From Bacteroidota bacterium (GTDB lineage: Bacteria; Bacteroidota; Bacteroidia; UKL13-3): DNA of 64,000 nucleotides. This document shows positions 9,301 through 17,100 of this stretch, piece by piece; positions within the stretch are counted from its first letter, which is position 1; every line of letters begins with the position of its first letter. Both the position numbers and the translations under genes were made by a program. The stretch spans positions 1 through 64,000 of the forward strand of contig CANHGM010000012.1 in NCBI GenBank assembly GCA_947460345.1. The letters run 5' to 3'. Below the pieces are notes generated by a model. The model was not told where the DNA came from. It was given only the letters and a program-made list of their open reading frames with translations, and did no database searches.

Positions 9301-10063
9301 TAAGTCTAAAAAAAATAATGTAACTAAAAAAGCAAACGAGTAGAAATTCGCCTTTTTTGTTTTGAATAGCGTATTTTAGAGAGAGTTCAATTAGCGAGAT
9401 TAATAAGATAATCAGTAAAATTTCTATACATTTAAAATATAAGGGGTAGTTTAATTTTGTATTGTTTATACTAATTGAAAATAAATAGTTTCCTTTTTTG
9501 TCATATATTTTCTCGTAATTTTCTTTTGTTACTAAACTAATATTTACATCTGCATCAATGTTGAAATCGTTGTTTAATTGGTTGCTTATATGTTTGTTTT
9601 GAATATTGTATTCTGATTTTATTTGATATAAACACAAGTAATTGTAATACCCAGCTTTTTTATATAACTGAAAATATCCGTTACGTGTTCTGATGATAGA
9701 ATTGCCTGGTTTTAAATCACCTAAACAACTGTCAACTGATATATGGTTGTCGCTCCAATAGCAGAGAGAATCACCATAGTATACAAGTAAATACATTTGG
9801 TCATTGTCTAGTTTCTTTTTTATATCAGAATCAAATTGAAGTATTTGCTTTATAGAAAATAATTGAGTGTCATTAACTATTTGCTCAAATTTTAATTCAT
9901 TTGAAGCAAGTTTGTTTTGAATTCTTTGTATGGCTTCTCCTTCTAATTTAACATCGTTTTTTATAATAAATTTATCGCCAACAATAAGTATTGTATAAGT
10001 TAAAATAAATAGTAAAATATAGGTTAAATATCTTTTGTTTTGTTTCCACATTCTTATATTCAA
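6377..10063 (-). CDS. Very large multi-span sensor histidine kinase (NtrY-like)
   Basis: 1228 residues. The N-terminus has one helix (about 13-31), a first extracytoplasmic region (about 32-208), then a block of about seven helices (about 210-463). A second extracytoplasmic region (about 464-705), more helices near 706-730 and 785-805, a third extracytoplasmic sensor region and a last helix near 950-970 follow. Then come HAMP and the kinase core. The phospho-acceptor histidine is in AHEIKNPLTP (His about 1017). The ATPase has NLIKNAIQ (N box, about 1128), DNGDGIP (G1, about 1165) and GMGLGLAM (G2, about 1188). The core matches NtrY-like kinases of Bacteroidota. No response regulator is adjacent, so the partner is unknown. 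It is divergent from uvrB. Confidence 0.88.
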   Translation of the reverse strand: MNIRMWKQNKRYLTYILLFILTYTILIVGDKFIIKNDVKLEGEAIQRIQNKLASNELKFEQIVNDTQLFSIKQILQFDSDIKKKLDNDQMYLLVYYGDSLCYWSDNHISVDSCLGDLKPGNSIIRTRNGYFQLYKKAGYYNYLCLYQIKSEYNIQNKHISNQLNNDFNIDADVNISLVTKENYEKIYDKKGNYLFSISINNTKLNYPLYFKCIEILLIILLISLIELSLKYAIQNKKGEFLLVCFFSYIIFFRLIPISIQSPQLLYELGIFNPLYYANNNLFSSLGDYILNILVCSRTLYLSLKYINQHQIITKRYKSIFNIIFFFIKICVLSIVTKGIISLIIDSSISIDISKHSLNQYSIILLCTIAFTSILYFLFADLLNILKNNRILIVNNPLISLLYLIIGFGLLIFVFKWSYIYALCLLTLIVFYDWLFHSKKFNKSQKNSFIIPVIAAFLTGLIIYDNNIHKENEIKKLFAQSLIDNSDYRIEQILPEIDKKINNDVKLNEFLWSKEVIQKYLKNRYFSGYMSKYDVNVYLTNNHIESLNQSIDTLYHAQSFKIDKTNFVKTNVSSPIMGYLGKYTRDSVNIYVVLQPKNYDTENGLYEILSEINYSKENENEFYSWASYKQGKLFNSHGVFNYPIYLTQIENKVKENENTHIDEWTHVLYKEKNGLSVLISKESDSWSKPISYIGFSITFFILFFLVLILINLSIIYLKYLYQRISNHQKFDSIYSQELKNNYITGGLNLSLISVRIQLTIGAVIVITLLVTIFVNQTNITKIYNKNQIEKLNIKLKDVKLETEKYIKIKDGFIQTEQLEEQINPIIEIYHTDINIFDAAGSLIYSSQPRIFESGIMSSKINENTIKSIYINGSSHLIQNEHLGKLEYLSAYTPLVVNERFIGYLNIPYFAKQAELTEAIKTNLISLITPYTFIFIVIGILSWLITSSFVRRLNVIREKISTTVLGKKNTKINWHTPDEIGDLVNQYNIMVDTLAQSADTLAQNERNEAWREMAKQIAHEIKNPLTPMKLNLQQLQKAYQDNHPKKEEIMAKVSRVLVEQIDALANLATEFSNFAKMPESKREIINVCALLDDIKTLFDSDENINIKYIKNTEDIYIFADADEIKRVFTNLIKNAIQAIPEDRKGIIEISSLTNKNLNLAEITVKDNGDGIPKELEDKIFVPNFSTKNSGMGLGLAMVKKIIENNGGAIRYESKLNTGTIFYIELPLTQS

Positions 10064-10285
10064 AAGTATTGATAAAATATTTAACTTTAAAATGTTAATG
10101 TTTAAACTTTTTTGAACATTAAAATGAATTGTTTATTGACTTGTTTTCAAACAATTAACTGTTTTTAAATGTGATTATTTTCTTGCTATTGTCTCAGTTC
10201 AGTTTTATATTTTTAAAGAAAGAATGGGTATAAAAACCTTTATATCGAATATATATATTAATTTTGTAAATTAACACATTACATA

Positions 10286-12304
10286 TTGAAATTTAGTTTA
10301 GAATCAGAATATAAGCCAACAGGAGACCAACCTGACGCCATTAAACAATTGGTTGAAGGTGTCAATAGAGAAGAAAGATATCAGACTTTGCTTGGTGTTA
10401 CAGGTTCAGGTAAAACTTTTACCATGGCCAATGTGATAGCTCAAGTACAAAAACCTACTTTAATATTAAGTCATAATAAAACATTAGTGGCTCAATTGTT
10501 TGGGGAGTTCCAACAGTTTTTTCCTAATAACGCCGTTGAGTATTTTGTGAGTTATTACGATTATTACCAACCAGAGGCTTTTATACCTAGCTCAAATACT
10601 TATATAGAAAAAGATCTTGCCATAAATGAAGAGATAGAAAAGTTTAGGTTGAAAACTACTTCAAGTTTGTTGTCTGGAAGAAGAGATATATTGGTGGTGG
10701 CCTCAGTTAGTTGCATATATGGTGCAGGTAACCCCAATGATTATGAAAACAGTATCATCAGAATACAAACAGGACAAAAAATTACTAGAAGTAATTTGTT
10801 AAACATGCTTGTAAGTTGTTTGTATTCGAGAACTACATCTGAATTTAAACGCGGAAACTTTAGGGTAAATGGAGAGAATGTAGATGTTTTCCCTGCTAAT
10901 GCCGACACTATATATAGAATTACATTTTTTGGTAATGAAATAGAAGAGATGTATATATTAGATGCAGAAACCAGTAAAACCATTTCAAAGACTGAGAATT
11001 TAGCCATTTTCCCTGCAAATATGTATGTAACGGCTAAAGACACCTTACAGCAAGCTATATATCATATACAAGATGATATGGTGCAACAAGTTGAATATTT
11101 TAGATCAATAGGAAAAAACTTAGAAGCCAAAAGGTTGGAAGAAAGAGTAACTTTTGATATTGAAATGATGCGTGAAATGGGCTACTGTAGCGGAATTGAG
11201 AATTATAGTAGATATATGGATAAACGTAAAGCAGGTGAAAGACCTTTTTGTTTGTTAGATTATTTTCCTAAAGATTTTTTGTTGATAGTGGATGAAAGCC
11301 ACGTGTCACTTCCGCAGGTGAGGGCCATGTATGGAGGCGATAGGTCTAGAAAACAAAATTTGGTGGAATATGGCTTTAGATTGCCCGCAGCCTTAGACAA
11401 CAGGCCATTAACATTTCAAGAATTTGAATCTATAGTACCACAAACTGTATATGTAAGTGCAACCCCTGCTGACTATGAACTCTCTCAAACAGATGGTTTG
11501 GTTGTAGAACAGGTTATCAGACCAACAGGATTGTTGGACCCAGTTATTGAAATAAGGCCATGCTTAAATCAAGTGGATGATTTAATGGATGAAATTGATG
11601 AAAGGGTAAAAAGTGGTGATAGGGTTTTAGTAACTACTTTAACCAAAAGAATGGCTGAAGAACTAACCAAATATCTTCAAAAATTGAATATAAAATGTAG
11701 TTATATACACAGCGAAGTTAAAACACTAGATCGGGTAGAAATTTTGAGAGATTTAAGGATGGGTGAAATAGATGTGTTGATAGGAGTGAACTTATTAAGA
11801 GAAGGATTAGATCTACCTGAAGTGTCATTAGTAGCTATTATGGATGCAGATAAAGAAGGATTTTTAAGAAACGACCGTTCACTGATTCAAACCATTGGTA
11901 GGGCTGCTAGAAACCAAAATGGGAAAGCTATTTTATATGCAGATAGAATTACAGCCAGTATTCAAAGAACTATTGATGATAATTTGAAAAAGCGTCAGAA
12001 ACAGAAGGATTATAATGAAGCAAATGGAATAACGCCTACTACTATTTTTAAATCTAGAGATGAGATATTTAAACAAACAAGTATGGCTGATGCTAAAAAT
12101 GAGTTTGATAGAAAAGTATATATAGAAAAAACTGAAGTTGATATAGCCGCTGACCCAGTATTTAAGTATATGAACAAAGAACAAATACAGAAAAGGGTAG
12201 AGGAAGCCAAACGCAGAATGCAACAAGCAGCTAAAGAACTAGACTTTATGGAAGCTGCTAGGTTGAGAGATGAAGTAGTGGCTTTAGAGAAACAGTTGAA
12301 GTAG
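10286..12304 (+). CDS. uvrB: Excinuclease ABC subunit B
   Basis: UvrB is the damage-verifying helicase of nucleotide excision repair and works with UvrA and UvrC. The 672-residue product has the Walker A motif GVTGSGKT (about residues 39-46), the beta-hairpin region after YYDYYQPEAFIP, the DESHV box, SATP, GVNLLREGLDLP and QTIGRAARN helicase motifs, and a C-terminal UVR domain (about residues 635-672). Translation starts at a TTG (10286-10288). No in-frame ATG exists nearby, and the resulting N-terminus KFSLESEYKPTGDQPDAI matches the family exactly. A TAATTTTG box at 10259-10266 could be its -7 element. Confidence 0.97.
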   Translation: MKFSLESEYKPTGDQPDAIKQLVEGVNREERYQTLLGVTGSGKTFTMANVIAQVQKPTLILSHNKTLVAQLFGEFQQFFPNNAVEYFVSYYDYYQPEAFIPSSNTYIEKDLAINEEIEKFRLKTTSSLLSGRRDILVVASVSCIYGAGNPNDYENSIIRIQTGQKITRSNLLNMLVSCLYSRTTSEFKRGNFRVNGENVDVFPANADTIYRITFFGNEIEEMYILDAETSKTISKTENLAIFPANMYVTAKDTLQQAIYHIQDDMVQQVEYFRSIGKNLEAKRLEERVTFDIEMMREMGYCSGIENYSRYMDKRKAGERPFCLLDYFPKDFLLIVDESHVSLPQVRAMYGGDRSRKQNLVEYGFRLPAALDNRPLTFQEFESIVPQTVYVSATPADYELSQTDGLVVEQVIRPTGLLDPVIEIRPCLNQVDDLMDEIDERVKSGDRVLVTTLTKRMAEELTKYLQKLNIKCSYIHSEVKTLDRVEILRDLRMGEIDVLIGVNLLREGLDLPEVSLVAIMDADKEGFLRNDRSLIQTIGRAARNQNGKAILYADRITASIQRTIDDNLKKRQKQKDYNEANGITPTTIFKSRDEIFKQTSMADAKNEFDRKVYIEKTEVDIAADPVFKYMNKEQIQKRVEEAKRRMQQAAKELDFMEAARLRDEVVALEKQLK

Positions 12305-12411
12305 TCTTTTATTACAAATTAAAGGATAACGATGAAGATAAAACAAACTTTATATATAGAAAAAATAGCTATATTAAAGTAGAATTGGTATATAAAATTG
12401 TTATTAAAAAA

Positions 12412-13344
12412 TTAAAACCACTTCCTTTTCATAAAGAAAAAGATAACACCTGAGCAAAGCACAAAACATGTAAGTAATATATAACTAAACATGTGTGGGT
12501 TGTCTTGTGCTGGTATTTTTATATTCATGCCATATAAACTGGCAATTAATGTGGGGATAGAAATAGTGATGGTAATTATAGTTAAAAACTTAATCACTAT
12601 ATTCATATTGTTGTTAATGATACTGGCATAAGCACCCATCATTTGTGTAAGGATATTATTAGAAATACTGGTCATCTCAATAGCTTGTTGAAACTCGATA
12701 ATAACATCATCTAGCATTTCTGCATCATCGCTATAGTTTTGAAATAAACCACTTCTTTGCAAGCGTTCAAGCATTACCTCATTGCTTTTTAATGCTGTAG
12801 TATAATACACCAATATTTTTTGATATTTTAGTAATTCTTGTAACTCTTTGTTACGCATACTTGCTTGCAATTTGTCTTCGAGTGAGTCTACAATTTTATT
12901 TATTTCTCTAAGATGTGTTAGATATTTACCTGCAGCTTTTAAAAGTATTTGCAACAAAAATTTGTATCGCTTTGCAGGGTTAATGTCTTTAATTCTGCCG
13001 TTTTCAAATTCGTCTATAATGACATTGTCTTCTTTGCATATAGAAATGATATTTTCTTTGGTAACAATAAGACCTACAGGAATGGTAGTAAAAGGAATTT
13101 CTTCTTTAAGACCCACAAAATGGGGCATACGCACCAACATAAAAAAAGCATCGTCGTCTCTTTCTATTCTCGCTTTTTCATCCATATCTAATGGATAGTT
13201 GATATAATCTTCAGCAATTGGGAATTCTGTTTGCAAATAAACTAAATCTTCCTCAGATGGATCAACCACACTCACCCAACAATTTCTCTCATAGTCAGAT
13301 AGTTTATTTATTTTGCCCTCTTTGGTATTAAAATACTGCAACAT
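12412..13344 (-). CDS. corA: CorA-family divalent-cation (Mg2+) transporter
   Basis: 310 residues: a large cytoplasmic N-terminal domain (about 1-245) with helical coiled segments, then two C-terminal transmembrane helices (about 248-271 and 284-304). The signature YGMN (about 271-274) lies at the end of the first helix, where CorA proteins place the ion selectivity filter. The protein ends in the basic tail MKRKWF. CorA channels form pentamers that import Mg2+, and some import Co2+ or Ni2+. It is a single gene on the minus strand. A -7-like box (minus-strand TACTTTTG, 13359-13352) lies seven bases ahead of the ATG, which implies a very short leader. Confidence 0.9.
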   Translation of the reverse strand: MLQYFNTKEGKINKLSDYERNCWVSVVDPSEEDLVYLQTEFPIAEDYINYPLDMDEKARIERDDDAFFMLVRMPHFVGLKEEIPFTTIPVGLIVTKENIISICKEDNVIIDEFENGRIKDINPAKRYKFLLQILLKAAGKYLTHLREINKIVDSLEDKLQASMRNKELQELLKYQKILVYYTTALKSNEVMLERLQRSGLFQNYSDDAEMLDDVIIEFQQAIEMTSISNNILTQMMGAYASIINNNMNIVIKFLTIITITISIPTLIASLYGMNIKIPAQDNPHMFSYILLTCFVLCSGVIFFFMKRKWF

Positions 13345-13394
13345 ACTGCCGCAAAAGTAAGCAAAGTTGAAGTTACGAGATTGATATTTTTTTA

Positions 13395-14759
13395 TTAAAA
13401 TCTTTTAGCAAATACCAGCCCTAGGCCAAGGGCGTTCGGGTTTTGCTTGGCATATCCAAAATCTATTAGAGGTGAAAGTGCGTATTTAAATTGAGCTGAA
13501 ATTTGAATTGAAAAAGTTTGACTTATATTGTAACCAAACCCAGAAGCTAAATTTGCATTTAACATATATTGTTTAATGCCAACATAGTTAACTTTATCAA
13601 TAATAGTGGTGAATCCAACTTTGTCAATATCTACTAAAGAACTATGAATCACAGTTAATTTATTAAATGATAAGCCACTTTCTACAAACCAATTCCATTT
13701 CTTATCATATTTGATATAACTAATATTTACGGGAATTTCATTAAAATAATAGTGATTTTTTATTGAATTGTTTGGATCAGTAAGTTGGGTATATTCGAAT
13801 ATAGAATCACCATTTAGTTTAAATACATTGCTGTTGTTTAAATTGTTGGTTTTAAATTCTTCTTTCATATCTATTGCTGGCATCACAGAGTCTTTTACAT
13901 TAGATTTAAAAGCGAAATTTATTTTTTCACTACAATTATATATATTGATACCTATGCCAATATACCAATTGTTTTTTATTTGAGCTTTTATAAACAAACC
14001 ACCATTGAAATCAATATTTCTATATTCAATTTTGTTTCTTAATGCAACTTGGTCTTTTTGAAGCTGATTAGCATTATTTGTAGTTTTTAAGTGCCTGTAT
14101 GAGCTTATAAGATATGTAGATGCTCCGATTATAAATTTATATATAGTATCGTTCTCGTTGCGTTTAGGCTCTATATTATTTAGTTCATTGTATGTTTCTT
14201 CAGATATTAATTCGTCTTCGAGTAGGATATTTTTTATATTATGGTCAATTGATGGAATGATGTTATGTGATTTATCAATTTTGTTATTTATATATATAGG
14301 TTGTGAATATATTTTTGATTGTTTATAAGTAGAAAATATACCAGTATAACTTTCTTTTTTTATTTCAATTTTAGGAAGATTTGGATGGTAAATATATATA
14401 GGTTTAGAAATAAATTCAACATCATTAGTACGAATAGGAGTTGGTTCTGGGTTATTTTCAGTTAATGATGTTTCGTTGTTTTGTTTGATATCAGGTTTTG
14501 AGTTAGTTTCAGAAACTAAAGAATTCTTATTTGAATTTGCATCAACATAAGGTTTAGATAAAATGTAAGTAGCAAAACCAACTACAGCAATGAAAACAAA
14601 AAAGATTAAGAATTTGGTTTTAGAATACCACGCTCCGATTTTTCTATCATCTTTAGCAGATAGATTTTTATCAATACTTTCCCAACTACTGATAGAAGGT
14701 TCTACAGCAGCATTTAAAAGCTTGTTTTTTAGTTTATGTTCAAAATCCTCGTTCAACAT
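13395..14759 (-). CDS. Inner-membrane-anchored protein with outer-membrane-barrel-like C-terminus; putative anti-sigma partner (module 1)
   Basis: 454 residues in four parts. A cytoplasmic N-terminus of about 48 residues carries PSISSWESI (residues 21-29). One transmembrane helix (about 49-67) follows. Then comes a polar linker rich in Asn, Ser, Thr and Lys (about 68-206). The C-terminal domain (about 207-454) has alternating beta strands such as NWYIGIGINIY and NLASGFGYNI and ends AKRF, as in outer-membrane beta-barrel proteins (OMP_b-brl type). The gene overlaps the upstream sigma factor by 20 bases, so the two are translationally linked. The arrangement implies that the N-terminus binds the sigma factor, but this is inferred from position and topology. 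The same architecture recurs at 35625-36980. Confidence 0.75.
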   Translation of the reverse strand: MLNEDFEHKLKNKLLNAAVEPSISSWESIDKNLSAKDDRKIGAWYSKTKFLIFFVFIAVVGFATYILSKPYVDANSNKNSLVSETNSKPDIKQNNETSLTENNPEPTPIRTNDVEFISKPIYIYHPNLPKIEIKKESYTGIFSTYKQSKIYSQPIYINNKIDKSHNIIPSIDHNIKNILLEDELISEETYNELNNIEPKRNENDTIYKFIIGASTYLISSYRHLKTTNNANQLQKDQVALRNKIEYRNIDFNGGLFIKAQIKNNWYIGIGINIYNCSEKINFAFKSNVKDSVMPAIDMKEEFKTNNLNNSNVFKLNGDSIFEYTQLTDPNNSIKNHYYFNEIPVNISYIKYDKKWNWFVESGLSFNKLTVIHSSLVDIDKVGFTTIIDKVNYVGIKQYMLNANLASGFGYNISQTFSIQISAQFKYALSPLIDFGYAKQNPNALGLGLVFAKRF

Positions 14760-15303
14760 GGTGAATATCTATATGGTATTTTTTTAATATAAGATTTTGT
14801 AAAAATTTCTTTGCTCTAGAATATTGGCTTTTACTAGTGCCTTCGCTAATATTTAGCATTGCTGATATTTCGCTGTGTTTATAACCTTCAATGGCATATA
14901 AATTAAATATTTGTCTATAACCTTCAGGTAATTTAGAGATTAAGCCTAAAATAACCTTAGCATCAAGTTTCTCAATTAAGCCTTCATCAAAACTTTGATT
15001 AACGGTTTCATAGTCATTTTCTCTTAAGTCTATAATGTTTCTTTTGTTTTTGCGATAATGTTCGATGGAGGTATTAACCATTACAGTTCTTATCCAACCA
15101 CCAAGAGCACCAGTAGATTCATATTTATAAAAGTTGGTGAAAATTTTCATAAAACCTTCTTGAAGAATATCTTCTGCCTCCATTTTATCACCTACATATC
15201 TTAAGCATATAGCAAGCATTTTTGATGCATATTTGTCATATAGGGCTTTTTGAGAACCACGGTCTCCTTTTTGGCAACCTAATATGAGAGCATCTTCATT
15301 CAT
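14740..15303 (-). CDS. ECF-type RNA polymerase sigma factor (module 1)
   Basis: 187 residues with sigma region 2 (about 20-85: YDKYASKMLAICLRYVGD, then EDILQEGFMKIF) and region 4 (about 125-180: LPEGYRQIFNLYAIEGYKHS, SEISAMLNISEGTSKSQYSRAK as the helix-turn-helix). Regions 1.1 and 3 are lacking, as is typical of ECF (group 4) sigma factors. The stop codon lies 20 bases inside the downstream membrane-anchored barrel gene, its likely regulator. A paralogous pair lies at 35.6-37.6 kb. Its target promoters cannot be read from this window. Confidence 0.92.
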   Translation of the reverse strand: MNEDALILGCQKGDRGSQKALYDKYASKMLAICLRYVGDKMEAEDILQEGFMKIFTNFYKYESTGALGGWIRTVMVNTSIEHYRKNKRNIIDLRENDYETVNQSFDEGLIEKLDAKVILGLISKLPEGYRQIFNLYAIEGYKHSEISAMLNISEGTSKSQYSRAKKFLQNLILKKYHIDIHHVERGF

Positions 15304-15439
15304 TTTGTTTCAAGTTCTACAATCAATAACGAAGATACAAACATTTTGGTTGCATCTTGTATTAATATTTATACTGAATTAAATGTAGTATCAAATTCAA
15401 ATTTATCAACTAATTTTGTGGCAATAAATATTATTAAAA

Positions 15440-15655
15440 ATGAATTTTTCAAATCTATTAATAAGTATGCCTGGTGGCGGTGAATGGATACTCATTCTGT
15501 TGGCTGTGATTTTACTTTTCGGAGGAAAAAAAATACCTGAATTAATGAGAGGTATTGGACAAGGCATGCGTGAATTTAATGATGCTAAAAAAAGTGTTAA
15601 AGGGCATATTGAAGATGGTATGGTATCTAAAGATAAAGATAATACAGATAAGTAA
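15440..15655 (+). CDS. tatA: Twin-arginine translocase subunit TatA/TatE
   Basis: 71 residues with one N-terminal hydrophobic helix (about 14-30), the hinge [20 protein letters not shown] (about 27-46) and a charged C-terminal tail. This is the standard TatA layout: oligomers form the pore for folded proteins. tatC is not adjacent. The gene is followed in the same direction by a small unknown gene and a Crp/Fnr regulator, 41 bases away. A TAATTTTG box at 15411-15418 may be the -7 element. Confidence 0.92.
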   Translation: MNFSNLLISMPGGGEWILILLAVILLFGGKKIPELMRGIGQGMREFNDAKKSVKGHIEDGMVSKDKDNTDK

Positions 15656-15696
15656 TCTTCATCAATTGTTATACTTAATCAAATTAAGTAAACTCA

Positions 15697-16104
15697 ATGA
15701 CACCTATAGAAACACTTAAGAGTATTGAGACTGAAAAGCAAATTGCTGAATTGCTTGGTCAAGATAGCAAGCATTTAGTTAATTTTAATTTTGTTGATAC
15801 AGATAATGGTTCAGTAACTTTATACTTAGAAACCATTAATCCTAAGTATAATCAAATGTTTTTATATAATTCACTAACTGGAATAAACAAGTTAGATGTG
15901 TTACATAAAATGCTTGAGTATGTAAAAACTCAATCTCAAATAGAAGATACTTATACCATTCAATGGAGTGCCCATTCTGAACATGGAGTTAGAACTTCCT
16001 ATTTTCATGCTAGAAGCATAGAAGAAGCACTTGAAAAATTTAGATATGGTAGAGATCGAAATAAAACAACTATTTTTCTTGTGTCTTTAAATCCAAAAGC
16101 ATAA
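15697..16104 (+). CDS. Conserved-looking soluble protein of unknown function
   Basis: A 135-residue protein with no signal peptide or membrane segment. The N-terminal part looks mixed alpha/beta (LVNFNFVDTDNGSVTLYLE). The C-terminal half contains QWSAHSEHGVRTSYFHARS followed by an amphipathic helix EEALEKFRYGRDRN. I do not recognise a family. The stop codon overlaps the ATG of the next gene, a Crp/Fnr regulator, by one base, so the two are coupled and may act together. Confidence 0.6.
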   Translation: MTPIETLKSIETEKQIAELLGQDSKHLVNFNFVDTDNGSVTLYLETINPKYNQMFLYNSLTGINKLDVLHKMLEYVKTQSQIEDTYTIQWSAHSEHGVRTSYFHARSIEEALEKFRYGRDRNKTTIFLVSLNPKA

Positions 16105-16706
16105 TGATAGACGAGGCTTTTGATACCTCAACTATAGATTCTTATGTGCAACATTGCTTGCCCTTCTCAGACGAAGAGATGAAAATTTTTCATTCATTGC
16201 TTCAATACAAGATTGTAAAGAAAAAAAGCTTCTTACTACAACAAGGTGAAGTATGCGAATTTGAAGCATTTATTAAAAAAGGTTGTATTAAAACATATTA
16301 CATAGACGACAAAGGTTTAGAGGTTATTCTCTATTTTGCTATTGAAAATTGGTGGATAGGAGATATTGAAAGTTTCGTGTCTCAAGCATCTTCTGCACTT
16401 TTCATTGAAGCTTTAGAAGATAGTGAGATATTTTATATAAATTATTCAAACAAAGAAAAGTTATTTAAAGAAGTACCTAAGTTTGAAAGGATGTTTAGGT
16501 TGATGACGCAAAGAGCTTTATCGGTAATACAACACAGACTAATTGATACTATTTCTAAAACAACGGATGAACGGTATTTAAATTTTTTGAAAAGGTATCC
16601 ACAAATACCACAAAGAGTAGCACAACACCAAATAGCCTCATACTTGGGAGTAACACCTGAGTTCTTAAGTAAGATTAGAGCAAAGTTGGCTAAACATGAT
16701 ATTTAA
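16104..16706 (+). CDS. Crp/Fnr-family transcriptional regulator
   Basis: 200 residues. The N-terminal cyclic-nucleotide-binding-like beta-roll spans about 25-120 (KKKSFLLQQGEVCEFEAFIKKG, then VILYFAIENWWIGD), followed by a long dimerisation helix and a C-terminal helix-turn-helix (about 168-195: VAQHQIASYLGVTPEFLSKI). There is no N-terminal four-cysteine cluster, so it is not an Fnr-type oxygen sensor. The E-R motif for cAMP phosphate binding is not evident, so the ligand is unknown. Many Bacteroidota carry such regulators. It overlaps the upstream gene by one base. Confidence 0.88.
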   Translation: MIDEAFDTSTIDSYVQHCLPFSDEEMKIFHSLLQYKIVKKKSFLLQQGEVCEFEAFIKKGCIKTYYIDDKGLEVILYFAIENWWIGDIESFVSQASSALFIEALEDSEIFYINYSNKEKLFKEVPKFERMFRLMTQRALSVIQHRLIDTISKTTDERYLNFLKRYPQIPQRVAQHQIASYLGVTPEFLSKIRAKLAKHDI

Positions 16707-16776
16707 AAAAAAGAAAGAAATATTATTATTTATAAAGTCTGTTATGTAATTTTGCCGCCCTTAAATAATACTAATC

Positions 16777-16917
16777 ATGGCAGTTACCCGTTTGAAAAGA
16801 AAAGACCGTTACAATAAAACGGTTTCTAGGTTGAAACAACAAAACAAGAAATTGGTTATAAAACAAATAAATGTTCGTTCTCCTTATAAAGAACAAACAG
16901 GCGTTGTAGAAGACTAA
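16777..16917 (+). CDS. Small basic protein, 46 residues
   Basis: The frame begins MAVTRLKRKDRYNKTV and ends TGVVED. It has 13 Lys/Arg in its first 30 residues, no signal peptide and no membrane segment. Support for a real gene: an upstream TAATTTTG box (16747-16754), an ATG 22 bases later, and a terminator-like hairpin downstream (16984-17016). I recall similar short MAVTRLKRKD-type proteins in other Bacteroidota but know no function. The composition suggests RNA or ribosome association, as inference only. Confidence 0.6.
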   Translation: MAVTRLKRKDRYNKTVSRLKQQNKKLVIKQINVRSPYKEQTGVVED

Positions 16918-16983
16918 AAATACTTTTAAGTTTCTTTTCAATATAGCTAATGTTGAAATAGATTCGAAGTTACTTTATTAAAA

Positions 16984-17016
16984 CCTCAGACATTCTATGT
17001 CTTGAGGTTTTTTGTT
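16984..17016 (+). terminator. Terminator downstream of the 46-residue gene
   Basis: CCTCAGACAT pairs with ATGTCTTGAGG, with one bulged T and a short loop, followed by TTTTTTG. It is oriented to end transcription coming from tatA/crp/the small basic gene. Confidence 0.7.
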
Positions 17017-17044
17017 GTCTCTATTTTTTAACTAAATATTGCAT

Positions 17045-17084
17045 AAAAAAAAGCCATTTCAACTAAATGAAACGGCTTTTTTTT
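17045..17084 (-). terminator. Bidirectional terminator beyond the lipoprotein gene
   Basis: GCCATTTC pairs with GAAACGGC (one A-C mismatch), flanked by eight A on the left and eight T on the right. It can serve the minus-strand lipoprotein gene ending at 17101 and also rightward transcription. Confidence 0.8.
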
Positions 17085-17100
17085 AGAATGTTATTTAATA

